Shown piece after piece: positions 45,876-54,169 of a stretch of DNA of 64,000 bases. Each line of letters begins with the position of its first letter. Position 1 is the stretch's first letter. This DNA is from Flavobacterium sp. N3904. GTDB taxonomy: Bacteria > Bacteroidota > Bacteroidia > Flavobacteriales > Flavobacteriaceae. The notes beneath the pieces were generated by a model. That model was given only the letters and a program-made list of their open reading frames with translations. It was not told the DNA's origin and did no database searches. A program made the position numbers and the translations under genes. Location: positions 4,133,501 through 4,197,500 of the forward strand of contig NZ_CP110009.1 of assembly GCF_025947305.1 (NCBI RefSeq). Direction: 5' to 3'.

Positions 45876-45995
45876 TGCGTGAGGGATAGAAGCTAGCTAC
45901 CGAAGTAGCGCGAATAGCCCGACAGCATAAAAAGAAGGGACCGACTAATTAGTGTGATTAGTTGGTCCCTTATTTTTATGGTGGCACGCCCGCAT
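45876..45995 (-). ncRNA. Structured intergenic element (Flavobacterial, Flavo-1-like) with a terminator arm
   Basis: Three helices can be drawn. P1: GCGTG 45877-45881 with CACGC 45985-45989. P2: GGG 45883-45885 with CCC 45918-45920, enclosing GCTAC 45896-45900 with GTAGC 45905-45909 (CGAA loop). P3: a 15-bp terminator-like hairpin at 45935-45971. The GCGTGAGGGAT...GCCCGAC layout is one I recognise from intergenic regions of many Flavobacteria, usually with a short GGG/CCC arm instead of P3. The identity with Rfam Flavo-1 is from memory and unproved. Orientation is uncertain. It lies between the APH-type gene and the CarboxypepD_reg gene. Confidence 0.45.
45935..45976. terminator. Bidirectional terminator inside the structured element
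   Basis: AAGGGACCGACTAAT pairs with ATTAGTTGGTCCCTT (one G-T pair) around a 7-nt loop. T-rich sequence follows on the plus strand and A-rich sequence precedes, so it can end both converging genes. Confidence 0.85.
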
Positions 45996-46025
45996 GATGT
46001 TAAAAACTGTGATTGAAAACGAAAT

Positions 46026-46793
46026 TTACTTTTTCTTCAAAACTTTGTATTGTTCATAGCAACCGCTTATGGCATCCATGATTTGAAGGTCATTGGCTGT
46101 TTTTATAAATGCTTCTGAGTAACTGCAACGGCTTAATATTTCGGCAATTTCGTCTTGATTTACACCAAGCAGTAATGAAATCGTTTCCCTGTCGTATTTG
46201 GTTTCCAGAAGATTCCTAACAGTGTCATCCTTTCGCATTTCCTTAAGTCGTTTGAGCTGTTTTGGGTTTTTACCAAAAAAATTATAAAGCATATCGGCGG
46301 GATTGAAAATGGATCCCAAGACTTTTCCAAAAGCGCCTGGTGCATATTGACCACCTTCGTAACCTTGACCCAATCCAGAAATGCTATAGCGATAATCTTC
46401 TTTTATAGGAATCAACTTAGAGTCAATTTCGAGATAACCCGTAAGGTAATAAGGACTAATGACAACCTCATCGAGAGGAATCGCTTTTTGAGTTATTTGA
46501 ATGGTTGTTTTTTTATTTTTAATCCAGTCATTGGTTACTCTGACACGTAATGATTGGTAACCAAGAAGTGTAATATGAAGTGTATCGCTTTGTGTTACTG
46601 CCAATTCAAAATTTCCTTTTGAATCTGTAGTAGTACCGGTAACTTGATTGATGTTGATGATATTTACATTGGCTAATGGGGTGCCGGTGTTGTCGCTGAT
46701 TATAGTACCAGAGACTTTTTGAGGGGCTTCAACTGTTTGGGCAATTGAATTTATAGACGCAACTAAAAACAAAAAAACTACAAAATATTTCAT
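46026..46793 (-). CDS. Secreted CarboxypepD_reg-like domain protein
   Basis: 255 residues. Signal peptide (1-19, SIA|Q), a CarboxypepD_reg-like domain (about 25-105) with VSGTIISDNTGTPLANVNI and TDSKGNFELAV, and the SusC-like box IPLDEVVISPYY. No plug or barrel follows. Instead about 130 residues of mostly helical, charged sequence (PKQLKRLKEMRKDDTVRNLL) run to the end. The family is common in Bacteroidetes; function unknown. It ends near the bidirectional terminator. Confidence 0.8.
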   Translation of the reverse strand: MKYFVVFLFLVASINSIAQTVEAPQKVSGTIISDNTGTPLANVNIININQVTGTTTDSKGNFELAVTQSDTLHITLLGYQSLRVRVTNDWIKNKKTTIQITQKAIPLDEVVISPYYLTGYLEIDSKLIPIKEDYRYSISGLGQGYEGGQYAPGAFGKVLGSIFNPADMLYNFFGKNPKQLKRLKEMRKDDTVRNLLETKYDRETISLLLGVNQDEIAEILSRCSYSEAFIKTANDLQIMDAISGCYEQYKVLKKK

Positions 46794-46882
46794 AAACTGA
46801 TTTAAAACTTTAAAAGTAGTAAAACAGGATTAAATATTTTGTAGTTCCAGTATAATTATAAGAAAATTAACAAAATGAATTG

Positions 46883-48823
46883 TTAGTCTCTTCTTGGTCT
46901 TCTTGGTCTTGGTGCGTCACCAAAACTTTCAGAACGTCTTGGAGCTCTGTCTGATGAACCTTCAGATCTTGGCGCTCTGTCTGATGAGAAACCACCTTCT
47001 CTTCTTGGAGCTGAACTTCTTGATTCGCTTCTTGGTCCAAAACCACCTTCTCTAGGAGCCGAACTTCTGTCGCTTCTAAATCCGCCTGATCCTTCTCTTC
47101 TTGGAGCAAAACTTCCTTCTCTTCTTGGAGCTGAGCTTCTGCTTCCACCGAATCCACCACCTGAGCTTCTTCCATTGTGATCACGTCTTCCGCCACCGTC
47201 ATTTTTAGAAATTTCAACATTGATACGACGTCCTTCTAATTGTACGTTGTTCAATATTTCCATTACTTTATCAGTGTGTTCTGGATCTGTGTTGAAGAAA
47301 GAGAAACCTTCTTTTACATCTACTTTGAAAACGTCATCACGACCTAAGTCTAATGTTTCTTTCAAGTAATCTTTTAATGACATCCAATCGAAATTGTCTC
47401 TAGAACCGATGTTTACAAAGTATCTTGTAGCACCTCCATTATTATTTTCTCTTGGAGCTCCGTCTCTATCGTCACGGTCACGTCTTTCAGAACCAGAAGA
47501 TTGATTAGAAATGTCTCTGTTTTTCTTATAGTAAGTAATAAAACGGTTAAATTCTACTGATACCATTTTCTTGATTAGTTCTTCTTTCGACAAACCTTCA
47601 AGTACACTGTTAATTGCTGGTAAGTAGTTGTCAATTTCATGATCAACTTCAGTATCTTTAATCTTATTGGCTAAGTGCAATAATTGAATTTCGCAGATTT
47701 CAATTCCAGAAGGGATTGTTTTTTCTTCGAATTTTTGTTTGATGATTCTTTCGATAGAAGAAATTTTACGCAATTCGCTTTTTGTAACGATTACGATAGA
47801 AGTTCCTAATTTACCTGCACGACCTGTACGACCTGAACGGTGATTGTACGTTTCGATTTCGTCAGGAAGTTGGTAATTTACTACGTGAGTAATATTGTCA
47901 ACGTCAATTCCACGAGCAGCAACGTCAGTCGCAACAAGCATTTGGATTTGTCTTCCTCTAAAAGATTTCATTACACCATCACGTTGCGCTTGGGATAAAT
48001 CTCCGTGCAATGCAGCAGCGCTGTATCCGTCTTCGATTAATTTTTCGGCAACCGCTTGTGTATCACGTTTTGTTCTACAGAAAACTACAGAGAAAATGTC
48101 TGGATTAGCATCGGCCAAACGTTTCAAAGCTTCGTAACGATCACGAGCATTTACTAAGTAAAATTCGTGAGATACGGTAGCTGAACCAGAGTTTTTAGTA
48201 CCAACTGTAATTTCAATAGGGTCAGTCATGAATTGTTTTCCAATTCGTGCTACCTCTGCAGGCATAGTTGCAGAAAACAACCATGTGCTTTTTTCGTCAG
48301 GCGTAGTAGAAAGGATGTTTACGATATCTTCGTAGAAACCCATATTCAACATTTCGTCTGCTTCGTCAAGGATACAATAGTTAATTTGAGAAATGTTTAC
48401 CAATCCTCTGTTTATCATATCTTGCATTCTACCAGGAGTCGCCACAATAATCTGTGCGCCTCTTTTAATGTCTCTCGCTTGTTCTGTAATGCTAGCCCCG
48501 CCGTAAACTGCTACCACATTAATACCTTTTTCGTATTTTGAGTAGTTTTTAATTTCGTTGGTAATCTGCAAACACAATTCACGTGTTGGAGATAAAATCA
48601 ATGCTTGTGTATTTCTATTGTTGGCATCAATTTTCTGAATGACTGGAAAACCAAAAGCTGCCGTTTTCCCTGTCCCTGTCTGAGCCAACGCAACTAAATC
48701 TGTGTCTTTTTCCAATAATAGGGGAATCGCTTTCTCCTGTACTTCGGTCGGATTCTCAAATCCTAGATCTAAAATCGCCTTCAGTAACGATTCACTCAAT
48801 CCTAATTGTTCAAATTTATTCAT
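46883..48823 (-). CDS. DEAD-box RNA helicase with DbpA-like RNA-binding domain and RGG-type tail
   Basis: 646 residues from the ATG at 48823 (MNKFEQLGL); a longer reading to 48847 overlaps the promoter. Motifs: Q motif (NPTEVQEKAIP), I AQTGTGKT, II DEAD, III SAT, VI HRSGRTGRAG. A DbpA-type RNA-binding domain follows (about 465-545, RYFVNIGSRDNFDWMSLKDY). The tail (about 550-646) is disordered and rich in Arg, Gly and Ser (PRREGSFAPRREG repeats). It is a DeaD/CsdA-like helicase for rRNA maturation and mRNA turnover, probably important in the cold. Confidence 0.95.
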   Translation of the reverse strand: MNKFEQLGLSESLLKAILDLGFENPTEVQEKAIPLLLEKDTDLVALAQTGTGKTAAFGFPVIQKIDANNRNTQALILSPTRELCLQITNEIKNYSKYEKGINVVAVYGGASITEQARDIKRGAQIIVATPGRMQDMINRGLVNISQINYCILDEADEMLNMGFYEDIVNILSTTPDEKSTWLFSATMPAEVARIGKQFMTDPIEITVGTKNSGSATVSHEFYLVNARDRYEALKRLADANPDIFSVVFCRTKRDTQAVAEKLIEDGYSAAALHGDLSQAQRDGVMKSFRGRQIQMLVATDVAARGIDVDNITHVVNYQLPDEIETYNHRSGRTGRAGKLGTSIVIVTKSELRKISSIERIIKQKFEEKTIPSGIEICEIQLLHLANKIKDTEVDHEIDNYLPAINSVLEGLSKEELIKKMVSVEFNRFITYYKKNRDISNQSSGSERRDRDDRDGAPRENNNGGATRYFVNIGSRDNFDWMSLKDYLKETLDLGRDDVFKVDVKEGFSFFNTDPEHTDKVMEILNNVQLEGRRINVEISKNDGGGRRDHNGRSSGGGFGGSRSSAPRREGSFAPRREGSGGFRSDRSSAPREGGFGPRSESRSSAPRREGGFSSDRAPRSEGSSDRAPRRSESFGDAPRPRRPRRD

Positions 48824-48844
48824 ATATATTTTTAAAATAGGGTG

Positions 48845-48852
48845 CAAAATTA
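48845..48852 (-). promoter_or_regulatory. -7 promoter element of the DEAD-box gene
   Basis: Minus-strand TAATTTTG fits TAnnTTTG, 21 nt before the ATG at 48823, and supports that start. Confidence 0.5.
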
Positions 48853-48972
48853 CTGTTTATAATCCATATAAACTAATGCAATTTTAAGATTTAATGTTTT
48901 ATTAGTATTTGATAATCAGAAAGTTGAATTTCAAATTTGAATTTTGAATTTTTGAATTCTAAATTTTATTAC

Positions 48973-49006
48973 AAAAAAACGCCCTGAAATTTAAATTTTA
49001 GAGCGT
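48973..49006 (-). terminator. Terminator of rdgB
   Basis: On the minus strand ACGCTCTAAAATTT pairs with AAATTTCAGGGCGT with two mismatches and is followed by seven T; 21 bp after the stop. Confidence 0.7.
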
Positions 49007-49027
49007 AAATTGTTGTATTTCGAACAA

Positions 49028-49606
49028 TTATTTTTGCTTTTGCAAAAAGGCAATTAATTCTTGTGTTGCAATTCCCCTGTGGCTAATTTTATTTTTGGTT
49101 TCTAATGACAATTGCGCAAATGTTTCCTCGTAATTTTCAGGTCTAAAAATGGGATCGTAACCAAAACCTTGATTGCCCATTTTTGTCAAGGTGATTTCGC
49201 CTCGGGCAATTCCCGTAAAAAGATATTGCTCTCCTTTTAGATTTAAAGCAATTACAGTTTTAAATTGGGCACCCCTATCTTTTTTATTTTCAAGATTCAA
49301 AAGTAGTTTATCCATATTGTCTTCAGACGAGCGTTGCTCTCCCGCATAACGAGCAGAATAAACTCCCGGAGCACCATTTAAAGAATCCACTTCAAGTCCG
49401 GTATCATCAGCAAAACAATCATAACCGTATTTCAGGGTTACATAATTGGCTTTCATGATCGCATTCCCCTCAATTGTATCTGCCGTTTCTGGAATTTCTT
49501 CATGGCAGCCAATACTTTTTAGACTGATGATTTCAATACTTTGGGGCATCATGCTTTGTATTTCCTTAAATTTATTTTCGTTATTGGTAGCAAAGACAAT
49601 TTTCAT
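49028..49606 (-). CDS. rdgB: Non-canonical purine NTP pyrophosphatase, RdgB/HAM1
   Basis: 192 residues from the ATG at 49606 (MKIVFATNNENKFKEI); a reading with 36 extra N-terminal residues is not family-like and would contain the promoter. Motifs: FATNNENKFKEI, CFADDTGLEVDSLNG, PGVYSARYAG, GFGYDPIF and SHRG near the end. The enzyme removes ITP, dITP and XTP from the nucleotide pool to prevent mutagenic incorporation. Confidence 0.96.
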   Translation of the reverse strand: MKIVFATNNENKFKEIQSMMPQSIEIISLKSIGCHEEIPETADTIEGNAIMKANYVTLKYGYDCFADDTGLEVDSLNGAPGVYSARYAGEQRSSEDNMDKLLLNLENKKDRGAQFKTVIALNLKGEQYLFTGIARGEITLTKMGNQGFGYDPIFRPENYEETFAQLSLETKNKISHRGIATQELIAFLQKQK

Positions 49607-49639
49607 TTTTGAGTGTTTTATGATTAAGGAAATAACAGC

Positions 49640-49647
49640 CAAAGTTA
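49640..49647 (-). promoter_or_regulatory. -7 promoter element of rdgB
   Basis: Minus-strand TAACTTTG fits TAnnTTTG, 33 nt before the ATG at 49606 and inside the rejected longer reading. Confidence 0.5.
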
Positions 49648-49835
49648 CAATGTTTTGTTCAAAATACAGCCTGTACTGAAGCTTTACTGGACTCAAAAAT
49701 TTAAAATAAAACAATCTTATACTACCAATATCTTACTTTTAATAATTTAAGATTAGTCCTTTTTTTAATAAAATAAAAATGAGTTAAAATAGAGTTAAAA
49801 CACTTGTTTTCAGTATTTTAAACATAAATAAATTG

Positions 49836-50003
49836 TAAATTTGAATGTGGTTCTGATTAATTACTTGAGCATATAATATCACAAATATTCAATATTAGAA
49901 AAAGTATTCTCAATAGTCAGCTATACCGAATTTAAGTATAAGTTAGATAATGATAAATCAGAACTTACAAAATTGGAGAGTCTTGAAAAGCTCTCCTTTT
50001 TTT
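49836..50003 (+). ncRNA. Candidate orphan small RNA between rdgB and the glutamate-synthase-like gene
   Basis: The 408-bp region between the rdgB start and 50014 has no protein gene. A TAAATTTG (-7 type) lies at 49836-49843. A clear plus-strand terminator, GGAGAG (49975-49980) with CTCTCC (49991-49996) followed by seven T, ends at about 50003. No plus-strand gene precedes that terminator, which suggests a transcript of about 150 nt. On the minus strand the hairpin lacks a good T run, so it is not simply the terminator of the converging gene. Confidence 0.35.
49975..50003 (+). terminator. Plus-strand terminator without an upstream protein gene
   Basis: A 6-bp G/C-rich stem, 10-nt loop and seven T. 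See the candidate small RNA at 49836-50003. Confidence 0.65.
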
Positions 50004-50014
50004 GTGTGATGTAC

Positions 50015-51523
50015 CTAATGTATGCTTACGTTTGTTAGGTTATCGGGAAAATAATGATTGGCAAGATTAGAGAACTCATCACCGCGCATAAAAATATTAA
50101 TATCAACTTCGGAATAACTGGTTTTTCCAGCTGCAGCCAAAAGTTCATTAGCGGCATGCAAAGTATTTTTATGAAAAAGATACACACGCTCTGATTTGTC
50201 TGTAACTACCAAACCTTTCATCAACATTTTGTCTTGGGTTGCAACTCCCGTTGGACATTGATTGTTATGACAACGCAAAGCCTGAATGCATCCCAACGAG
50301 AACATAAAACCTCTTGCGCTATTACACATATCTGCTCCCAAGGCTATAGCATGCAAAATAGAATAACCCGAAATGATTTTTCCGCTACCTATAATTCTTA
50401 TTTTGTCCCGAATGTTTAATTCTATTAATGTTTTGTTGACAAAAATCAATGCGGGTTCAAATGGAACGCCTACACCATCTGAAAATTCTAGTGGTGCAGC
50501 TCCGGTTCCTCCTTCGGCTCCATCGACAGTTATAAAATCCGGATAACAATCAGCGGCAATCATTTCGTGGCAAATAGTTTCGAACTCAGAAGTATTACCG
50601 ATACAAAGTTTAAAACCAATTGGTTTCCCCCCCGATAATTCGCGGAGTTTTGCAATAAATTCAACCAAGCCTTTGGCATCCGAAAAAGCACTATGTGAAG
50701 GCGGAGACAAAATTAATGTATTTGCCAATACGCCTCTTATTTTTGCAATTTGTTCGGTATTTTTGGCAGCTGGTAGCACTCCCCCATGACCCGGTTTTGC
50801 TCCTTGCGAAAGTTTGATTTCAATCATTTTTACCTGTGGAAGTTTGGCTTTTTCTGTAAATTTTCCGCCATCAAAACCACCTCTGTCATCACGGCAACCA
50901 AAATACCCTGTTCCAATTTGCCACGTGACATCTCCCCCTTGCAGGTGAAACTCGGTAAGCCCGCCCTCACCAGTGTTGTGGTAAAAGCTTCCCATTTGAG
51001 CACCTCTGTTTAAGGCTCGAATGGCATTTTCGCTCAACGACCCAAAACTCATTGCAGAAATATTGAATAAAGATGCCGAATAAGGCTGTGTGCAAGCAGG
51101 CCCTCCAACCATTACTCTTGGTAAATTATCGTTGACTTTGGCAGGAAAAATTGAATGTTTAATTCCTTCGTAATCGATAGTATTAATATTTAATTGGGTT
51201 CCAAAAGGAGTATTGGCATCTATATTTTTGGCTCTTTGGTAAACAAGAGAACGTTGGTTTCTTGAGAATGGTTTTCCATCGGTGCTGCGTTCTATAAAGT
51301 ATTGCTGAATTTCGGGTGCTATCATTTCAAACAAATAACGAAAATAGCCCAAAACTGGAAAATTTCTAAGAATGGTATGTTTCTTTTGAATGGTATTAAA
51401 AAATCCAATAATTATCAAAAGTATCATTACTGCCGAAAATACAAATCCTGTTTTCAGATAATAATTAAATAATAGAGATATAAGTAATAGCGACATACCA
51501 ATTGCAAACAATTTTTTTCTCAT
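50015..51523 (-). CDS. FMN-binding glutamate-synthase-family protein (GltB2-like)
   Basis: 502 residues. Two N-terminal membrane helices (about 5-45) precede the glutamate-synthase central/FMN domain. Landmarks: ISAMSFGSLSENAI, GAKPGHGGVLPAAKN, TVDGAEGGTGAAP, and the Cys cluster CIQALRCHNNQCP, which in GltS ligates a 3Fe-4S centre. The glutaminase domain of true GltB is absent, so this is the stand-alone archaeal-type or unknown-substrate form. It may act as a membrane-attached oxidoreductase or amidotransferase half. Single gene; the physiological reaction is not known. Confidence 0.9.
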   Translation of the reverse strand: MRKKLFAIGMSLLLISLLFNYYLKTGFVFSAVMILLIIIGFFNTIQKKHTILRNFPVLGYFRYLFEMIAPEIQQYFIERSTDGKPFSRNQRSLVYQRAKNIDANTPFGTQLNINTIDYEGIKHSIFPAKVNDNLPRVMVGGPACTQPYSASLFNISAMSFGSLSENAIRALNRGAQMGSFYHNTGEGGLTEFHLQGGDVTWQIGTGYFGCRDDRGGFDGGKFTEKAKLPQVKMIEIKLSQGAKPGHGGVLPAAKNTEQIAKIRGVLANTLILSPPSHSAFSDAKGLVEFIAKLRELSGGKPIGFKLCIGNTSEFETICHEMIAADCYPDFITVDGAEGGTGAAPLEFSDGVGVPFEPALIFVNKTLIELNIRDKIRIIGSGKIISGYSILHAIALGADMCNSARGFMFSLGCIQALRCHNNQCPTGVATQDKMLMKGLVVTDKSERVYLFHKNTLHAANELLAAAGKTSYSEVDINIFMRGDEFSNLANHYFPDNLTNVSIH

Positions 51524-51578
51524 ATTTGAACCATTTTAAATTTAGCATTGAGTTAATCTTTTGATATAAAAAAACTGA

Positions 51579-52367
51579 CTACGTATAACGCAATCGAACA
51601 TACACATGTTTGATTCCTTTTTTGTCTGAATCCCTTTCGTCTATTTCAAGAATATCGGTGAGGGATTTCAGCATAGGTGTCAGTTTTGAAAACCCATAAC
51701 TTCTGGGATCAAACTCGGGTTTCTTCTTTACGATTAGGTTACCCACATCACCAAGAAAAGCCCATCCATCATCATCACCAATGGCATCAATAGTGTCTTC
51801 TATCAACTCTATGGTTTTATTGTCGACTTTTATTGTGACTTCTTTTTCAACCACTTTTTTGGTGTCTTTGGTATCTGCAACCGGTGTTGAAGTGGTTGTT
51901 TTTGGTTTTTTCTTTTTGATGGCTCCATCCAAAACTTCGATGTAAATAAATCGGTCACAGGCAACAATAAAAGAATTGGGTGTTTTTTTCTCTCCTATCC
52001 CGATGACTTTCATGCCCGATTCTCTCAATCGAATGGCCAATCTGGTAAAGTCACTATCGCTCGAAACGATACAAAAACCATCCACTTTATCCGAATACAA
52101 TAAATCCATTGCGTCTATAATCATCGCCGAGTCGGAAGAGTTTTTCCCTACGGTATAACTGTATTGCTGAATGGGTGTAATGGCGTGTTCCAGTAAAACA
52201 CTTTTCCAACCGCCGGCGTTGGGTTTGGTCCAATCGGCATAAATGCGTTTGGTTGTTGGGGTGCCAAACTTGGCAATTTCTTCCATCATTCCTTTTACAT
52301 TGCTGTAAGGAACATTGTCGGCATCAATAAGTACGGCAAGTTTTAGTTCTTTTGTAATTTGAGACAT
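51579..52367 (-). CDS. NYN-domain (LabA/DUF88-like) ribonuclease-type protein with OST-HTH/LOTUS domain
   Basis: 262 residues. The NYN domain (about 8-155) carries the acidic PIN-like residues: Asp in VLIDADNVPYSN, DSAMIIDAMDLL and the SSDSDFTRLAIRL strand. A Lys/Thr/Val-rich linker (about 155-185) leads to a C-terminal OST-HTH/LOTUS winged-helix (about 187-262, GWAFLGDVGNLIVKKKPEFDPRSYGFSKLTPML). NYN domains are usually metal-dependent RNases, and LOTUS domains bind RNA or RNA helicases. Probably RNA processing or turnover. Same strand as the preceding FMN protein, 55 bp apart. Confidence 0.9.
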   Translation of the reverse strand: MSQITKELKLAVLIDADNVPYSNVKGMMEEIAKFGTPTTKRIYADWTKPNAGGWKSVLLEHAITPIQQYSYTVGKNSSDSAMIIDAMDLLYSDKVDGFCIVSSDSDFTRLAIRLRESGMKVIGIGEKKTPNSFIVACDRFIYIEVLDGAIKKKKPKTTTSTPVADTKDTKKVVEKEVTIKVDNKTIELIEDTIDAIGDDDGWAFLGDVGNLIVKKKPEFDPRSYGFSKLTPMLKSLTDILEIDERDSDKKGIKHVYVRLRYT

Positions 52368-52514
52368 CTTTCAATTTTGATTTTAGACTTTAGATTAGTA
52401 AGGATTGTGGAATTCCCATATTGCAATTGATATTGATATTGCAAGCTGATTCAAATATACGTTTTTTATTAAAGAAAGTTATTATTACAACTTTGCCTGA
52501 TGGTTTTGTTTTTT

Positions 52515-52535
52515 ATTAAGCCAATTGCTCAAATC
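52515..52535. repeat. 21-bp direct repeat, copy 1
   Basis: Starts ATTAAGCCAATTGCTCAAAT. It matches 53149-53169 with one difference. A shorter relative, ATTAAGCCA, lies at 53077-53085. The two full copies flank the small membrane protein gene at 52583-52981. Confidence 0.7.
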
Positions 52536-52582
52536 ATATGTATCTGGCAGATGGTTATTTTACTTTTGATTTTCTTCTAAAA

Positions 52583-52981
52583 TTATTCTTCAATACTGAA
52601 TCCTGATTTTTTTATTAAATCAACATTAGTTATTCGCACCTTAGGATTTACAATTATTATTTTGGGATATTTTGAAATATGTTTTGCAAAATAATAAGCG
52701 TTTAGCTTTAAACTAGCAATAATTTTTGTTTCATTTTCAGAATTAAAGACACTACAATTAATTCCAGAATTTGAAGTAACAATTAACGAATCGTTTAAAT
52801 AATATGAAAAATAAAAATTTGTTGTTTTTGGTAATTCTTCTTTTTTAATAAATTTTACAACAATAATTTTACCGCTTTCACTTACTTGATTCTTTAACCA
52901 AAAATCTCTACATATTAATGCCAAAAGAATTAACACCAAAACGAGAACCAAAATTTTCCCTAAATTTAATTTAGTTTTCAA
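52583..52981 (-). CDS. Small membrane-anchored protein of unknown function
   Basis: 132 residues and not recognised. One N-terminal membrane helix (about 8-25, ILVLVLVLILLALICRDF) without a lipobox is followed by a soluble part of about 105 residues with alternating strands (IIVVKFIKKEEL, FYFSYYLNDSLIV). The end is VDLIKKSGFSIEE. The start is TTG, as a stop lies in frame just before it; the ATG count is otherwise poor. It lies between two copies of a 21-bp repeat, in a region without conserved neighbours. Confidence 0.6.
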   Translation of the reverse strand: MKTKLNLGKILVLVLVLILLALICRDFWLKNQVSESGKIIVVKFIKKEELPKTTNFYFSYYLNDSLIVTSNSGINCSVFNSENETKIIASLKLNAYYFAKHISKYPKIIIVNPKVRITNVDLIKKSGFSIEE

Positions 52982-53039
52982 TTAATACGATTTTTTAATA
53001 TTTAGCTTTTTTCTTCTGTTAAGACTATAATGACTGTCT

Positions 53040-53190
53040 GCTTAACGTTCCACCACTAGAGCAGTTTTCGGACCAAATTAAGCCATTATTCGGATTTGCC
53101 ACCAGAGCGATCGCGAACAGGCGAAACAAATCTCTCAAATACAAAACCATTAAGCCAATTGCCCAAATCCGTTTTAGTACATGTTAAGAA
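53040..53190. other. GC-richer intergenic patch with internal repeats
   Basis: Between the two unknown genes the composition becomes visibly richer in G and C. CCACCACTAGAGC is echoed by GCCACCAGAGC about 50 bp on, and ATTAAGCCA occurs twice (53077, 53149). GCTTAAC at 53040 and GTTAAG near 53184 bound the patch. It could be the remnant of a mobile cassette or of a lost gene end. I could not fit a full attC site. Confidence 0.35.
53149..53169. repeat. 21-bp direct repeat, copy 2
   Basis: ATTAAGCCAATTGCCCAAAT plus one base; one mismatch to 52515-52535. It lies just downstream of the 200-residue unknown gene, as copy 1 lies downstream of the 132-residue one. Confidence 0.7.
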
Positions 53191-53194
53191 ACGT

Positions 53195-53797
53195 TTATTT
53201 TGTAAATCCTATGACATTCTTTTCGAAATTAAATAGGGAATTTAATTCTTCTCGCTTTTTCTCAAATTCGACTTTTTTAATTGCCTCGATTTTTTTTAGC
53301 CATTGCAAATTGTTTAATTGTTTTTCATAAGAAACGTTACGGTTTAATTCTGAATAAGTTTCTCTTAAATATTTATTCCTTGTATCGAAAAGTGACTGAA
53401 TAAAACTGTTGACTTCATCCTTATCTGGAACATTTTTAAATATAAAAAGATAAGTGTTGTTTTGAACTTTTATTTTCCACAAATTTTCTCTTGTAATAAA
53501 ATAAAAAATTGCACCAACAATAAAGCTTAAAGTCCAAAACTTCCATATATCTGGATCAAAATCTTTATCACTTCTGTAAATTATTGAAACAAGCGAAAAA
53601 AGAAGAAGAGTGGCTGAAATTAATGAAACGTAAAAATTTGAGATTATATGTGATTCTTTAAAATTAGTTAATTCTTCAAAAGGTATATTGATTTCACTTT
53701 CATTTCCAAATTTTGATGATTTGTAGAACACTTTATTTTCATGAATTATTATTTTACGAATTGTAAAAAATCTCTTTTGATGTAATTCTAATTCCAT
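53195..53797 (-). CDS. Unknown protein with two membrane helices
   Basis: 200 residues and not recognised. A soluble N-terminal part (about 1-50, RFFTIRKIIIHENKVFY) looks like the beta strands of a PH-like or membrane-sensor domain. Two helices follow (about 54-74 and 88-104), then strands ENLWKIKVQNNTYLFIFKN and a long charged helical tail (about 135-195). There is no signal peptide or catalytic motif. Both neighbours are conserved genes, so this and the 132-residue gene form a small accessory island. Confidence 0.6.
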   Translation of the reverse strand: MELELHQKRFFTIRKIIIHENKVFYKSSKFGNESEINIPFEELTNFKESHIISNFYVSLISATLLLFSLVSIIYRSDKDFDPDIWKFWTLSFIVGAIFYFITRENLWKIKVQNNTYLFIFKNVPDKDEVNSFIQSLFDTRNKYLRETYSELNRNVSYEKQLNNLQWLKKIEAIKKVEFEKKREELNSLFNFEKNVIGFTK

Positions 53798-54169
53798 AGT
53801 TTCTGTTAAATGTTACCTAACTTAAATATACCCAAAACAAAGCTTCATATAAGCATCTGCTAGTTGGAGAGATTGGCGAAGATTTATTTCCTTTGAATGC
53901 TTTTCAAATATAGAAAATAATAATCATAATCCTGCAAAGTACGATTTCTATTCTATTGCATTCTTCATGCCATTCGAATAGCTTGTCATTGCGTCGAAGT
54001 AATAAATTTTAATTTACATTTCATTATTTCGAAATAATTTGTAGTGTTAAAAAACGAACTTTTTCTTTCCAGCTAATGGGCTTATTAAATTTTAAAACAA
54101 AAAAAATCCATTCGCAATAACGAATGGATTTTTAAGCTAAGCAAAGCCTATTGTGACTAATTATATCTA
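53798..54169. other. Intergenic region, no gene seen
   Basis: About 370 bp between the unknown gene and the alpha-oxoamine synthase. It holds the terminator of the latter (54101-54133). A short TGTCATTGCGTCGAAGT stretch near 53980 resembles degenerate dispersed repeats common in Bacteroidetes intergenic DNA. No ORF with coding character. Confidence 0.6.
54101..54133 (-). terminator. Terminator of the alpha-oxoamine synthase gene
   Basis: A 12-bp perfect stem, AAAATCCATTCG with its complement, a 6-nt loop, and T runs on both strands. Confidence 0.85.

Noticed and set aside
46867..47220. 117-codon minus-strand ORF rich in Gln, Glu and Val
   Set aside because: Alternative frame of the repetitive Arg/Gly/Ser tail of the DEAD-box helicase.
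49607..49714. 36-residue N-terminal extension of RdgB
   Set aside because: Contains the -7 promoter box and does not resemble the family; the ATG at 49606 gives the canonical start.
53040..53190. Integron attC site
   Set aside because: GCTTAAC fits one core box, but the other end (GTTAAGA) does not fit GTTRRRY, the length is at the upper limit, and no integrase is seen. Kept only as a GC-rich patch with repeats.
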